DNA from: Castor canadensis
Lineage: Eukaryota; Chordata; Mammalia; Rodentia; Castoridae
Length of the DNA: 64,000 nt
Assembly (NCBI RefSeq): GCF_047511655.1
Contig: NC_133390.1
Coordinates: 127,339,583-127,403,582 of the forward strand
Reading direction: 5' to 3'
The notes under the pieces were generated by a model. The model saw nothing but the letters and a program-made list of their open reading frames with translations. It had not been told where the DNA came from and searched no databases. Position numbers and translations under genes: made by a program. Shown piece by piece: positions 11,663 through 24,214 of this stretch (its first letter is position 1; each line of letters starts with the position of its first letter).

Positions 11663-13458
11663 TTAAAGAAATACTGTCATAAATCTAGATTTCTCCCAGG
11701 AGCAACATTTGGCCTTTAAAGAGAGACATCAGGTAAATGGAGTCATGAACAAGTAGTTCTTACCAGTCTGGTTTCCTCCCCACAAACAGAATTACTCATG
11801 CCTCATTGTTCAGTATTATGAAACTACTGGTTAATTTGACCTATTGGAGGACTTAACTACAAATAAAGACCTTTAGGTCTCTTTTTCTCTTCAAGAGAAA
11901 AAATATTTTATCTGTATTCGAGTGTCTGCAAATAAACCTTTTTAGGGAGAATCCTCAGTCTAGTTGGAAACATCAAGCGTTTGAAGGGAATGAGAACGCT
12001 TTTGACCTCATGATTGTATTTGTAGCTTTCTGGACCCAGCAGGATGGTCATCACCCTAATGTCACAGCCATCACTGTTTGCTGTGGAGCAGTGACTGGTG
12101 AGGTATGTGTTGCTCTTTTGTTTTGATTTTGTTTCTACCAAAGGTAATTGATCAGATTCTTTTTTCTTTTTCCTTGTTTGTTAAATACTTGATAAATTTG
12201 AGAAGCACATTATCAGGATATACTGTATTGACCCTCTACCTCTCCTCTCCCATGGTAAATTTTTGGTCTGATTGGATGAGAGGGTCCAAAGACCACTGTA
12301 GTAGTCCTAAGTTGGGTTTATAAATGTCATGGTGAAGAAGTACCTCAGTGATGTCTATTTTAAAAAACTGATCTTACGGGTTAACAAGCCAGCCTGGTGG
12401 GATGTTTTCCATCATCATTTAACCAGTAATGGTTCTAAAAGTTTTGTGTATCCATATGGTCTTAGACCTCTTTTAATGATTGTATTAACTTACGAGCTCA
12501 GGTAGTATTTTTTCTTAAGGCTATCTCAGAGCACACTGGCAGAATGTTGGCGTGTGTAGCAATGTGTTTACTTTCCTTAAATAACCAGCTCTGTAATAGT
12601 TCTTTATGTTTCTAGCAGCCTGTGTAGTTGTCTTTCTTCAAAGGAAGACTTTTCACATTATGAGATTTTTTTTTTCTTTCCTTGTTTTTAGGATCATAAG
12701 ATGTCTTTTTCCTTTTCCCTTAAAGTCAGCGCAGGTGAGGGTGGGTGGGTAAAGGGATGTGTTTAGCATGTTACATGTAGTTGGGTGGGAGGGAGGGTTG
12801 TTAGTAATTTTTTTTTATGGATCTTGCTTAATACTGTCCATTAGCTCTCATGCCTGGCCAGCAAAAAAAAAAAAAATAGTAAGTTTTAAGTATCGAATAC
12901 ATGACTCAATTGAGTCTTTTTTTTTTTTCTAAAAGAGAAGTGAATGCAGAATTTGAAATTATCAGAGGCATGTTGCCTAATGTTAGCGTGACTAAGTTAA
13001 ACCTCTTAATTTTTATTATTTGTCCAAGGCAAACTGATAGGAATATGTACTTCCCCTGGCTGCAGAAACCATGCTGCACATTTGAGGTACCTGGGGTGCT
13101 ATTGTGAATGGATGGGCATTGCTGTGGCAGTGTGGACCCCACATTTTAGTGTATGGAAGGGGAATTTACCCAAACCTTTAGGCAAAGTGAGTCTTTCTCA
13201 TTTTACGTTTAAACCTTACATGTGACTGTTGCAGGCCACAGGCATGACAGGCAATGAGCAGGTGAAGAACCAATGGAGAAGTGTTCAAAACTCCTGTGCT
13301 CGCTAGCAGGCTTCTGAATGTATCGCTGTGGTCCACAGAGAGGGCTGGAGAGGTAGCAAGGAGGTGCCGTGTCAGCTACTCCAGCCGTAAAACAAAGTTG
13401 GTGTCTCTGTGGACTTTAAAATTGTTCCTATGCAGCTTATTTTATTTTTGTTTAATCA

Positions 13459-13464
13459 AATAAA
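13459..13464 (+). terminator. TRIM71: TRIM71 polyadenylation signal
   Basis: AATAAA is followed within 40 bases by a GT-rich stretch (tgtgtctgtgtg), the usual arrangement for cleavage near 13480. Dense repeats start only beyond this point, which supports it as the gene end. Confidence 0.7.
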
Positions 13465-14056
13465 CAAGAGGGTTTTTTCCATGGATCCATGTGTCTGTGT
13501 GTTCCTTTAATCTGGGGTAAGGATGGATGTGTACAGTACCCTTGATTAAAAGGCTGTCCTGAGGTGGTGGCCCCAGGGCTTCGCTAGGGGTTGAGGGGTA
13601 GGAGGGTAGGAGTGTTAAATTGGCCAGGTAGATGGCAGCATTTTGAGTGGGGTAAATGGTAAGGAGCCTTACCAGTTTTAAAACCCAGACTGATAGGCCA
13701 GACCTGCCTTTCCCATACTAGCTGAGTAGGCGTCCCTTCAGAGGGACAGGTGCTACCCCCTTCTGGAGGGTACTGGTCTTACACCCTCCCTCTGCGTGGG
13801 GAGGGCCAAGGAACCATTTAGAGACTGGACAAGGGAGCAGTTGCCAGGCCTGGCTTCTCCCTAGGTGGATAGAGAAGACTTCTTTTTGAACTCAGTGTGT
13901 TCACGACTTACATTGGGACTTCATTTTGCAATGATGGTAAAGTTCACCACCTGTTTATCACATAGCCTCAGGTTTGAATGTGGGGAACTCCTCCCCATTC
14001 CCTGTGCTCCAATTTTCTCCTGTGCAGTCTCCTTTCCTAACTGGGTTGAACGCTCA

Positions 14057-14093
14057 TGGAAGTTCTCACTATGGAAGTTCTCACTATGGAAGG
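14057..14093. repeat. Short tandem duplication, 15-bp unit
   Basis: The unit tggaagttctcacta occurs twice in a row and begins a third copy. It lies in intergenic DNA with no gene nearby; probably a replication-slippage product. Confidence 0.9.
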
Positions 14094-14710
14094 ACCTCTT
14101 TGTAGATTGCAGGGCCTCACTGCCTGGCAGGGGCAACCTCTACCCTTTGTTTCCCTTAATCCCATGTTGGCACTGAACGTGTAAAATGCCATTATTTTGT
14201 TGATAACCCTCATCCCCAGTAATCTTGTTCTGAAAGACTCAAGATGAATGCAGCTTAATGGATGCTGAGTCCCTGTCCTTTCTTCTTGCTTCCTGTTCTG
14301 TCTCTTTCCCTAGTCACTTTACTTACTTAACCTTTTTACACCTATTTTACTCCTAGCTGGACACAGTGGGAGACTTGAATATGAAGGTTGGATGAGTGTA
14401 CCTTATTATTTTTTTCTTTCCTTTTTTAAAAGAAAAAATGTCTTAATTCCTTTAAACCCTTAGAGCAGAGCCTGGTAAATGGAAGAACCCATTTCTGAGG
14501 TTAAGAAAGCTGTAGTAAGAATCCCCACTTGATTGCTGTGGCCTCCAGTCAGGAAAGGAGCTCACTCTTGAAGATGACTATTTTGGAAGCAGACCAGTGG
14601 GCTGCCCTACTCGAAAGTGAATTACAGCACAGTAATTTTTTTTTTTAAACAAGTATTTCACAAGGACATGGAGAAATTGGTGTTCAGAGTTGCTTTTTGC
14701 TTTTTTCTTG

Positions 14711-14781
14711 ATAGTACTGGGTATTGAACTCCTGGGATTTGTGCTTGCTAGGTAGTGCTGTACCACTTACATCCCTAGCCC
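14711..14781 (-). mobile_element. ID-like SINE
   Basis: In reverse, the piece reads as the tRNA-derived monomer: on the + strand 'agtactgggtattgaact' through 'accacttacatccctagcc'. The poly-A tail is on the left as a T-rich run. Confidence 0.75.
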
Positions 14782-15420
14782 TTGTGGAGAAACTGGGACC
14801 CTTCTTCATTGCTGGGAGGAGTGCAGAATGATGCACACACGTGAACGCCATCATGGTGTTAAACATAGAACCCAGCAATGGCAGCATTAGGAAAATTTAA
14901 GACAAACCCACAGAAAAACTAGTGTATGACTTTTCATAGCAATATCATTCATAATGGCTGAAAAAGGCAAACAGCCCAACTAAGCCAAAGGTGATGAATT
15001 CTACAAAGGAGTTTATTCAGCTGAAAATCATAGTGTAGTACTGCTACATGTTATGACATGGGGAACCTTAAAAATGTGCTACATAAGTAGATATTTGATT
15101 TCATGTACATGAAATTGACAATAGGTACCTACATAAAACATTTGCATTGCCAAGTTTGAGGTGGGGGCTTTGGGTGGAATTGGGAGTGACTGAATGGAGT
15201 GTTTTTGAGATAAAAATGTTCAACTGTACAGTGGTTGGTGGCCATAATGAAAAAATCTGGACTTGTTATTTTGTTTATTCATTTACTTGGGGATTTTAAC
15301 TTGGTACCTTTTGGTACCACTTGAGCCATGTCTACAGCCATGAACTCTGAATTATAAGTGGGTGAATTTTATGATATATGAATTACCTCAATGTGAAAAG
15401 GTGCAGGAAGGAATAAAAAA
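14782..15420 (+). mobile_element. Old L1 3' UTR fragment
   Basis: It starts with 'tggagaaactgggacccttc...' and continues through 'aatatcattcataatggctg', 'atgacatggggaacctt', and an ending with 'gtgggtgaattttatg', all typical L1M 3' UTR wording. A SINE remnant interrupts it at about 15296-15340. Non-coding. Confidence 0.75.
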
Positions 15421-15994
15421 TTGATACATCTGACTATATTAAAAATTGATGTTCAAAGTAAAGTCCGGTTTCCCTTTCTGGTTCCATGGGGCTGGTTTGA
15501 CCAGTAGGTTGTAAGCAGCACTATTTCACTGCCGGGATGAGACCTTCCAGACCTCTCTTGTGACCAGAAGTGTCATCAGCTTGACTCTGAATGATGCTGA
15601 CCCAGAGCAGCACATCCATCCAAGCAGGAAAGCCCATGTGTGCAAAACAGATTGCTTCAAGGAAATGTAGCCAAGGACGTGGGGGAAGAGAAATGAGGTG
15701 TGAAAAATGCTTAGGATTATCAGTTGCTTATTTTATTTTAAATAACACGTATTTATAGAACACTTCTGTATTTGAGTCTGGTATTGTTTCATAAGTAGAA
15801 TGAGGTTATGGGTTATAGGGAAATACAACCAGGAAGATGAAATGCCCCCCGCCCCTTTGTCTCATTGTATTGGGAACAGATTATCAACGTGACTTAGCAC
15901 TTGGTAATGTTAACCTTGGTCTTTTAATTAAATTGGGATTTGCCATGTTTCTTCACTCTAAAGTTACTATTTGTCCTTCTATTCTCTATTCTTT

Positions 15995-16160
15995 AAAATA
16001 AATCTTTATTATGATATATTCATGATACATAGGGGTTTCATAGTGACAGTTCCGATTAGACCTGCATTGTACAGTAGTTATATTGTCCCCATCATCTCTC
16101 CCGCTCAGCCCCCTATCAGTTGCTTCTGAAGTCCCTTGTGCAACTGCAGGGAATCATCTT
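15995..16160 (-). mobile_element. L1 3' end fragment
   Basis: The reverse complement resembles the 3' UTR end seen in sense at about 29620-30012 ('attatatgcattttgtaaat...'). It is short and diverged. Confidence 0.45.
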
Positions 16161-16318
16161 ACCAACTGTTTATGTGCAATTTTATAAAGTCCTCCGAGAA
16201 ACAGTCTTAATCCTCCCCCACTTTTTTTTGAGATGTGTTAAATGGATTGAAATTATTTGCTTATTTTTCCCTACAACCAATTAAATTACAGGCAACTTTA
16301 TGTCTTTTATATAAGGGT

Positions 16319-16535
16319 TTTTTTTTTTTTTTTTTTAAACAGTACTGGGGTTTGAACTCAGGGCCTCACACTTACTTGCTAATCAGGCACTCTATAGTTT
16401 GAGCCAATCCCCCATCCCTTTTTTGTGTTGGTTATTTTAGGGATAGGGTCTGTGAACTGTTTGGCTGGGCTGGCTTCAAACTGTGATCTTCCTGATCTCT
16501 GCCTAGCTAGGATTATACCAGCACCCGACTGTGTA
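16319..16535 (-). mobile_element. Dimeric B1-like/ID-like SINE
   Basis: A poly-T head is followed by the reversed ID half ('agtactggggtttgaactcagg') and the reversed B1 half ('ggctgggctggcttcaaact'), ending near 'ccagcacccgactg'. Confidence 0.85.
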
Positions 16536-16712
16536 AAAGCTTTTAATGTTCCATAAGCTATGAATGCTTTTTATCCCATAACATGATGCCTAAGACAAAT
16601 CTGGAGACCTAAAAGTGAGAAGTACTCAGTGCATTCAAACTACCTTTTGTGTTGTTTTGCTTGTCTGTCTTCCCCTGTTTGTTCATCCTCTTTTTTTTTT
16701 TTTTTTAATTTA

Positions 16713-16800
16713 TTTTTGGCACTGGAGGATTGGTTCAAGTGGTATAGTTCCTGTCTACTAAGTGTGAAGACCTGAGTTCAAACCCCAGTCCTCCCCACAG
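16713..16800 (+). mobile_element. ID-like SINE
   Basis: Sense monomer with 'ggttcaagtggtatagttcc' and 'gagttcaaaccccagt'. It lies back to back with the next reversed dimer. Confidence 0.75.
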
Positions 16801-16810
16801 TCAGTAGTTC

Positions 16811-17085
16811 TTTTGTTGGGGGAATGAGACTTGGGTTTGAACTCAGGACTCTTATCACCTGAGCCTCAGCCCTATTTTACTTTAGTTGTCTTTAAGGTAG
16901 GGTCTCAGTGTTGGGTCCTGGTTCTCCTACCTGTGTCCTCACATAGGACAGGTGACCACCATCACCAGCTTACTGATGGGGCTGAGGCCTCTTTTTTCTC
17001 ATGGTTTCACACCATGGTTCTTCTCAACATTGCTTCCTGAGTAGATGGGATTAGAGGTTGAGCGAGGCTCTGCACCTGGCTACCT
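16811..17085 (-). mobile_element. Dimeric B1-like/ID-like SINE, expanded
   Basis: Reversed ID half ('gggtttgaactcaggact') followed by a B1-like half that ends 'gagcgaggctctgcacctggc'. Between them is an insertion or strong divergence, making it longer than its relatives. Confidence 0.65.
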
Positions 17086-17194
17086 CCTCAATAGTTCTGC
17101 CTTTGCGGTCTTCCTTTTGTATCTAAATTTATAGGCCTGATCTCCTCACTATGTGCTTGCTTTTACTTATTGTTTTTCTCTTTTCTTTTCTTTT

Positions 17195-17385
17195 TAGCAT
17201 ATTAGAGTTGTACCAGGGGTATATTGTGACATTTACAGAAGTGCTCACAATTTATCTCAGTCAGGTTCTCCCCTGTTTTTCTCCTTTATCCCCCACCTTT
17301 GAAACAGTCTTGCTCTGTAACCCAGGCTGACCTCAAACTCAGTGCTCCTGCCTCAGCCTTCCGCTGGCTAGGTCACTGTGGGCCT
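17195..17385 (-). mobile_element. L1 3' end plus B1 SINE
   Basis: 17195-17297 looks like a reversed L1 3' end ('ggtatattgtgacatttac'). 17300-17385 is a reversed B1 monomer ('cagtcttgctctgtaaccca', 'ctgacctcaaactcagtgct'). Confidence 0.6.
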
Positions 17386-17684
17386 TTTTTTTTCTTTTTT
17401 AACACAAGCACTTAGCAGTCAGGTAAGGGGCAAAAAAAGGTGAACTATTTTGATGTGTGAAAGCAGTCGGGTGGTCCGTTTGGAGACTGTTAACTGTGGC
17501 TGACCTCGAACAGTTGAATGTGACAATTCACAATCAGTTACAGTCTGCCCAGTTAATTCACCACTCCAGTGTTCATGTTTTTTGTTTCTCCCAACAAAAC
17601 TGACTTGCTTTTCACATGTTCAGTATTTTTTTTTCTTTTAAAGGCAGGTTATGACTTGTATTTATTCACCCCCACCCCCTTCCC

Positions 17685-17742
17685 CTGCTGCCTTGGGGTT
17701 TGCTAGGCAGACACTCTACCACTTGAGCCATACCCCAGCCCC
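17685..17742 (-). mobile_element. ID-like SINE, partial
   Basis: Reversed monomer: 'ttggggtttgctaggcaga' and 'ctctaccacttgagccatac'. The 'tgaactcagggcc' part is deleted. Confidence 0.65.
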
Positions 17743-19271
17743 TGTATTTACTCTTGGTCCTCTCTATACCTGGTCTAGTGTCAGAACAGAGGCCCTCCTG
17801 GAGGAAGCAGGAGGATGGAAGGTGGGCCCTTTTCTGGGGGTGGGGTTACATTTGGAGTTCCTGACTGGTTTGGAAGTTGGAACTTCCCACGGTACTGACA
17901 AACATGAACATGACTTTCTCTGTCAGAAGTCATACAGACATGGTTAGGTTGGACCTTTGCACATTGTTGCCTGATGGGTCCTATGCTGTGAGTGCTTTGT
18001 GCTCACCAAGCCCTTGTTGGGCTTGCTAGTACAGGTGGCCCAATAACTTGTTTTCTGGGGTGGAGTAGCTTCCTAGTGTTTTACTGGAGATGTCAGCTTT
18101 GATTTCTGTGAGTAGCTAGGATTCCAGGCGTGAGCCTCTTGCACAGCAGAGTTTTATTTCTGCTGCTATGTACTGTCCTTGCTACAAAGGGCTGAGGTAT
18201 TTTCTGAGCTATGTTAGATGAGTAATCTGAAGTTTTTCACTCTTACTCTACAAGACACCACTGCATGTGATTTCAAAAGCAGCATGAACAACTTTCTGCC
18301 ACATGAACCCCTGGCTTCCATGTGGGGCTAGTACTGAGATGAGTGCTTGTTAAGAATGGAGGAAGTCTGGGGACTTGGCTTAGAAATGTGCCCACAGCTT
18401 CAAGGTCTGTGATGGGCGTGAGAATGGAAGGGCAAGGGATGCACCCAGAACCCACTGCTCCATGTCCCTCGTGAAAGAAGGCTGAGGCAGGTGCCAGCAT
18501 GTCCAGGTTCCCAGCCAGTTCCAGCGGAATCTGAGAAACAGGCTCTGCAGGACTCCAGAGCCACCTGTTCCTGCTTTACCATTGCTGCTTCTGAGCTCTT
18601 TCTCCAGGCCTTTGTTCTAAAGCATGGCTAGCAGCAGCCCTCCCTGAGAAATGGGAAAGAATGGAGACAAAGAGGGCCTTGGGTGCCTTTGTGGGCGGGG
18701 CCGTTTGCCTAGCCGGGCCAAGAGCCATGTAGCACTGACCAGTTTTGAAGAATCACTGCCTACTAATTTGGGTTCTTCTCTGCTTTTTGATTGTGCCAGG
18801 TATGTTTATGCATGACCATGGATCTTAGCAGTCATCTTCATATTTGTTCTCCAGGAAATCTCTGCCACCCCAGACTCCATGCTTCTCTGTCCTTTTGACA
18901 GCTCCTCTGCCTGTCAGAGACTCCTCTTGTTTCAGTCTCAGGTCAGAGATGCTGGCAGCACCTTTTCATTTATTCATTCCTTCTCCCAGTAGGCAAACAT
19001 CAAGGAAGTATTCAAATGTTTGCTGAAGTTTACTTTTGTTCTTGTGTTAAGTATTGAGACTGGCTTAAGGTTTCTTCTTATTATTTGTCTTCCTCCTCTT
19101 GAGCTCATTCCCTGCTGTATACTCATTGCCTAAACAGTGTCCAATGTTCAATATCTATTTGAAAATAAATGCACAAGTTATGGAAGGTATTTAGTTTGTA
19201 GTAAGCAGGTTATCAGTCAGGATTTGGGTCATTTTCACTCTGTGCATCATCTATTTTGAACACTTCTTTTG

Positions 19272-19340
19272 CAGTGCTGGGGATGGAACCAAGGCCCTTG
19301 GATACGCTGAGCAAGCCCTCTACCACTGAGCAGCACCTAG
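19272..19340 (-). mobile_element. ID SINE, older type
   Basis: Reversed monomer with 'gtgctggggatggaaccaag' and 'ctctaccactgagcagcacc'. The 'accactgagc' wording is that of the common rodent ID rather than the 'acttgagcc' form of this genome's younger copies. Confidence 0.7.
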
Positions 19341-19883
19341 ACATGAATAAGTATTTCTAGAATGCTTTTTTGCCAGGCCATGTTCAAGGTGTGAGGCGTG
19401 CTGCAGTGAACAATACCTACAAAAGTCTGTCATTTGCGGCACTGCCATACTGAGGTCCTGCTTCCCAGCTCTCCCCAGCCCATGTCACCTCACCTCCTGA
19501 AATGACTTTTCCCTTTCTCTGTGTTACCACAACCATCTGCTCTCTGCTGCCTCTAGTCTCCTGGCCTCAGCTTCCTGTTCCCTTTTCCTCTGGTGTTCTG
19601 CCACTACACTGCAGAGCTGGGGCTGAGTCCCATCTGTCACTTTGTGGCTGAGAGTACTTGGACAAGTGACGTAAAGCTGGATGGTCTCGTCGTGTGGGTA
19701 GCAGACACCGCCATTCATTCACCATGTCCTCTGAGGTCTACTTACACTTCCTAGTCCATGGAGTCATTTTGCTGATGCTTTGTGAACTCAGTCTTAGGGG
19801 CCAGACACTGTACTCGTTGTCTCGTGTGCTGTCATCCTTAGCCACCTACAAGGGAGATATTTAGATTTGGGCTGATGAGAAAG

Positions 19884-20038
19884 GCAGGCACTCTACTCCT
19901 CCAGTTCATTTTGCTCTTGAGTATTTTGGAAATAGGGTCTCATGAACTATTTGCTTGGGCAGGCTTCAAACTGCAATCCTCCCAATCTCAGCCTCCCAAG
20001 TGGAGAGGATTACAGGTGTGAGCCATCAGTGCCTGGCT
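19884..20038 (-). mobile_element. B1-like SINE half
   Basis: Reversed 7SL-derived part: 'agggtctcatgaactatttg', 'ggcttcaaactgcaatcctc', 'ggattacaggtgtgagccat', ending 'agtgcctggct'. Confidence 0.8.
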
Positions 20039-20342
20039 CTTTATGAGTAATTTTCTTATAATTTTTTTCTCATTTTTCGCTTCACACCCAACTTCCAAGA
20101 TAAATTACCATAGCTTAACCAAAGCAGAGAAAATCCCATTCAGACTCCCTGGGATGGAGTTGCAAGGGAGAGAAGTCTCTGACTTGGGTGAGAAGATTCT
20201 GGAAGGAGTGTGGCAAGTTCACTGCTTGGGGGAGGGACAAGTGGATGAAGAGAAACCCGCCTGGTTTACTGCAAGAATCCAGTAGGGCATATGAGTTCTG
20301 AGAAGAAAGAAGGTCTTGCTGGGAAGAGCTCACGCTAAGAAA

Positions 20343-20870
20343 TCCTGTTGGGTGTATGGCTGAAAAGGTAGAGTGCCTGCCCAGAAAGGGCAAGGCCCTG
20401 AGTTCAAACGTCAGTACTGCACCTCCCCCAACAGAAGGAAAAAAAAAAAACTAGAAAAAGAAGCCTTGCACCGGTGACTCACACTTGTAATCCTAGCTAC
20501 TCAGGAGGCAGAGATCAGGAAGATCATCATTCAAAGCTAGCCCTGGGTAAATAGTTCATGAGACCTTGTCTCAAAAAAGCCCATCATAAAACAGGGCTGG
20601 TGGAGTGGCTACAGGTGTAAACCCTGAGTTCAAGCCCCAGTACTAAAAAAAGAGCTAGGTGCTGGTGTCCCACGCCTGTAATCCTATTTACTTGGGAGGC
20701 TGAGATCAGGAGGATTGTGGTTCAAAGCCACTCCAGGAAAATAGTTTGCAAAATTCCATCTTAAGAATAACTAGAGTAAAATGGACTGGAGCTGTGGCTC
20801 AAGTGGTAGAGCACCTGTTTTACATGCTTAGAGCCCTGAGTCCATCCCTAGTCCAAACAACAACAAAAGA
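20343..20870 (+). mobile_element. Cluster of three sense SINEs
   Basis: 20343-20440 is an ID-like monomer. 20461-20655 and 20657-20870 are two dimers, each with a B1-like half ('ctgtaatcctattt' style) and an ID half ('ggctggtggagtggct', 'gtggctcaagtggtagagca'). They lie head to tail with A-rich joints, as expected when SINEs insert into each other's tails. Confidence 0.85.
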
Positions 20871-21959
20871 AATCCTGAGGGTAAAACACCTCAGTGGGGA
20901 CCTGGAAGTCTTGGAGACAGATGGAGTTGGAGGTAGAATTGACAGATCTGGCTCTACATCATATGATCAGTTACTTGCTATAGGTTAGAGAGGGCCTGGC
21001 TCCAGCCTGTGCTATGACCTCTGTGTCTTGGTTCTGGTGAGTCAAGGGAGCAGCTTTTCTTCTCTCACCCAGGATTTGTCATCCAGCTGTCAGGAAAGAA
21101 CCCTGTGTTCCTGGCCCAGAAAGCTCAATTGTCTTAGGCCCCTAATGCAAATCCTGCAGCCTCCTCCTCAAGTCTAATGGTGCCTTTACTTTGGGATCAC
21201 ATTTCTTGAAAATAATGGAGAGAAAGTGGTGGATGGGCATCACTTGATCCCTGCCCTAAGTATTACCTTGCTAAGGTCTGGGCAATGAGACAAGCACCAT
21301 ACCAGGAGCAGGGCTGAGATTGACTTTGACAGAGGTTTTGAACCCAAGGCCCAAACTCCTGAGATTCCATATGCCATGTCCGGACACCTACCCTAAACAC
21401 CAAATAAAATGGCATGGTGATGGCAGAGAGAGGAGGTTTTATTTAGCGCAGGACATGCTGTGGGAAGAGGCAGAGTTAGCACTTAGTCCATCTTCAGTCA
21501 TCTTTGGGGTACAGATTTAAATAGACAAAGCACTGGGGGCTGGGGACAAAAGGTATGCATAGTTAAACAGTTGCAGTCACAGGTATGGTCTGGTTGGTCA
21601 TTATCTGGGTCCTTTTTCTGGGGAGAGGTTTGGGAGTTGTTATCTGGATTCACTGTAACTGGTCCATCCTGAGGAAGGTCTACTGTTGGGGATTGTTTCT
21701 GTCCCTTGTCATGAAGATATTATCTGTCTTTCTTGGAATCCAAGGCGACTGCAAAGTGACTACAGAGAGAATGGCTTAAAGCAAAGGAAGATACAAAATG
21801 GAGGATGCTGAGCTTTTCTCCTGCTTTTAGTTAATTCAGGGGCCTGAGTAAGGAGTCCATGCTTTTTAGCAAAAGCAGTCTGAGCACCTCTTAGTCTTTC
21901 TATGTATTTATCCCTATATTTATTTATATGTAGGTAAATATATAATAAATATTTATTAT

Positions 21960-22392
21960 TTATGAGACTGTAGCCAAGGCTGGCCTTTGAACTTGGAATC
22001 CTCCTGTCTCTGGCCCATACATGCTGGATCTGGATCAGTAGGTTTTTTTTTTGGAGGGGGTGGTTCTGTAGGAACTCAGGGATTCACACTGGCTAGGCAA
22101 GTGCTCTACTGTTTGAGCCACACCTCCAGTCCTTTTTGCATTGCTTATTTTGGAGATCGGGCGGGCCTCCTTTTTTGCCCAGGCTGGCCTGGATCATGAG
22201 GATCCTATTTTAAACTTTTCACTGTCACTGGGATCATGGGTGCATGCCACCATGCCCAGCTTTTTTTCATCAAGATGGAGTCTCACAATCTTTTTTTGCA
22301 AAGGCTGACCTGGAACTTCAGTCCTCCCCATCTAAGCCTTCCACATAGCTAGGGCTATAGGGCCATAGGCTGAACCACCAGTACCCAGCTAG
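21960..22392 (-). mobile_element. Cluster of reversed B1/ID SINEs
   Basis: 21960-22034 is a B1 piece, 22040-22262 a dimer ('ctctactgtttgagccacac', 'atgggtgcatgccaccatgc'), and 22262-22392 a B1 monomer. A T-run of about 26 follows at 22397-22424. Confidence 0.75.
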
Positions 22393-22509
22393 AAGTCTTT
22401 TTTTTTTTTTTTTTTTTTTTCTTTTTTAAGGATGATGTTGGTTTTACTGCTGATCCCATGTGGCTGCAACACAACTGACAAAGCCCTAGTTCCTGGATCA
22501 TCTGGGCAC

Positions 22510-23115
22510 CAAAGAGGATGGCAAGTAGATATATGAAAATTTATTCAGCATCATACGTGAACAGACAAATGCAAATTAAAATAATGAGATTACTATAAGC
22601 CTAATAACGATAGTAATCATAATAAGAATAGTAACAACCATTATAATTACTAAAATCCAAATTGCAAGGCAGGCAGGTTGAGAGTTCAAGGCCAACATGG
22701 GCTACAAAGTAAGACCCTGTTTCAAAAAAAAAAAAAAAAACCAAGATGAGAATCCAGAACACTGACAGCGCTAAAGCTGGCGGGCAAGGCTGTGGGCTGT
22801 GGAGTGATGGACTCATGCAAAATGGTTCTGCCACTTCGAAGCATGTTTTGTCGGTTTCTTACAAAATTACACATAATTTTACAAGCAGTCACATTCCTTG
22901 GTATTTTGAGAACAATGTCCAAAAAACCATACATGCAAGTAAGTAGAGCAGTTGTGTTCATAATTGCCAAAACCTGGAAGCAGCTAAGGCGCCCTTTAGT
23001 ATGTGAGTGGCTAAGTGTCGTATATCTAGACAGGTATATCTAGACAGTGAAGTCAGCATCGGTGCTTGAGAGAAAGGAGCTATCAAGTCAGGAAAACATG
23101 GAGGAACCTTAAATG
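22510..23115 (+). mobile_element. L1 3' fragment interrupted by a B1
   Basis: The left part (22510-22640) has 'gacaaatgcaaattaaaata', typical of the end of L1 ORF2. A B1 monomer with an A17 tail sits at 22660-22741. The right part (22742-23115) continues as L1 3' UTR ('gtgttcataattgccaaaac'). A 14-bp direct duplication (gtatatctagacag) is at 23020-23047. Confidence 0.7.
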
Positions 23116-23219
23116 TAAGTCACAATCTGAAGACGCTCCCTGCTGTGTAATTGCAACTACTGTCAGCCCTCTATATCTGGCTTCCATGACTGGATCAAAA
23201 ATGTTTCTTAGAAATTTTT

Positions 23220-23794
23220 GTGTCAGTGGGTGTTATGGTGCATGTCTGCAATCTCAGCACTCAGGAAGCTGAGGGAGGACCACTGCAAATTTGAGCCTAG
23301 TGGGCTACATAGTGAGTTCGAGGCCACCCTAACTTAAGCAAGTGAGACCCTATCTCAAAAAAACAATCCTTAGGCATAGTGTGGTGGTACACACCTATCA
23401 TCCCAGTTACTCAAAGATAGAGATAAGGGGATCACTGTTCAAAGCCAGCCTGGCAAAAGCACAAGATCCTTCTACAAAACCTTATCTCCAAAAAACAAAC
23501 TAGGTATGGTGGCCCACATGTGGTCACAGCTACTCTAGAGGAAGAGGTAAAAGGATCACGGTCCAAGACTGGTTCTGGCAACAGCACAATCCCCTCTTAC
23601 AAAACCAACAAAAGCATAAGGTCAGGGACCATGGCTCAAGTGCTTGCCCAGCAAGTGTATGACACTGAGTTCAAACTCTTATAGCTCTCCCCCTAAAAAA
23701 AATGCCTGGGGTGTAGCGTGTAGCTCAGTGGTAGAGTTCTTGCCTGTCAGTGTAAGGTCCTGGGTTTGATACTCAGAATTGCAAAAAAAAAAAA
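23220..23794 (+). mobile_element. Run of sense SINEs
   Basis: A B1 monomer at 23220-23369 is followed by two B1-like halves and an ID-like end (23370-23700), then an older-type ID monomer at 23702-23794 ('gtgtagctcagtggtagagt') with an A-run. Confidence 0.8.
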
Positions 23795-23904
23795 AGTGTC
23801 TCTACCAAACATGTATGCACATGTTCCTTATGACTCCCTAAACTATTTTCATTACCTTATGTTAGGTATTATAGATAATTTATAGATGATTAAAAGGATA
23901 TGGG

Positions 23905-23985
23905 AAGGGCTGCTGGGGTGGTTCAAGTGGTAGAGTGCCTGCCTAGAAAGCATGAGTCCCTGAGTTTAAATCCCAGCGCTGCCAT
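23905..23985 (+). mobile_element. ID-like SINE
   Basis: Sense monomer with 'ggttcaagtggtagagtgcc' and 'gagtttaaatcccagc'. Confidence 0.8.
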
Positions 23986-24214
23986 AAAGGATACGGGTGT
24001 GTGTGTAATTCTCAAGGATGTGTTACACGCAAATACTAAGCCATCTTATATAAAGGAATTTAGCAACCTTGAAAACTTTGGTATCTGAGGGGAATCCTGG
24101 AACCAGTCCCCTGCAGGTATAGGGAGACAGCTGTATATGTTTCTTGAAAATCCCAAACTATGCAAACAGTAGAAAGATGAGTGATTGCTCTGGGGTAGGG
24201 AGAAGGATGGCTGA

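Larger units (their letters stand above)
8031..13480 (+). other. TRIM71: TRIM71 3' UTR
   Basis: After the stop codon there are about 5.4 kb without coding signal and almost without transposon insertions, unlike the flanks. This fits a conserved long 3' UTR. It ends at an AATAAA (13459-13464) followed by a TG-rich stretch. A long 3' UTR is also known for human TRIM71. It carries let-7 and miR-125 seed matches, poly-C (about 9311-9325), poly-T (about 9490-9508) and TATTTATTTA-type AU-rich text near 11370. The exact cleavage site is inferred. Confidence 0.8.

Noticed and set aside
18680-18740. GC box-like text (GGGCGGGGCC) as a promoter
   Set aside because: A single motif without CpG-island extent, exon or conserved frame nearby.
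20460-20870. tRNA-like promoter boxes suggesting tRNA genes
   Set aside because: The A- and B-box-like text belongs to ID-type SINEs with A-tails and B1 partners; no cloverleaf is intact.
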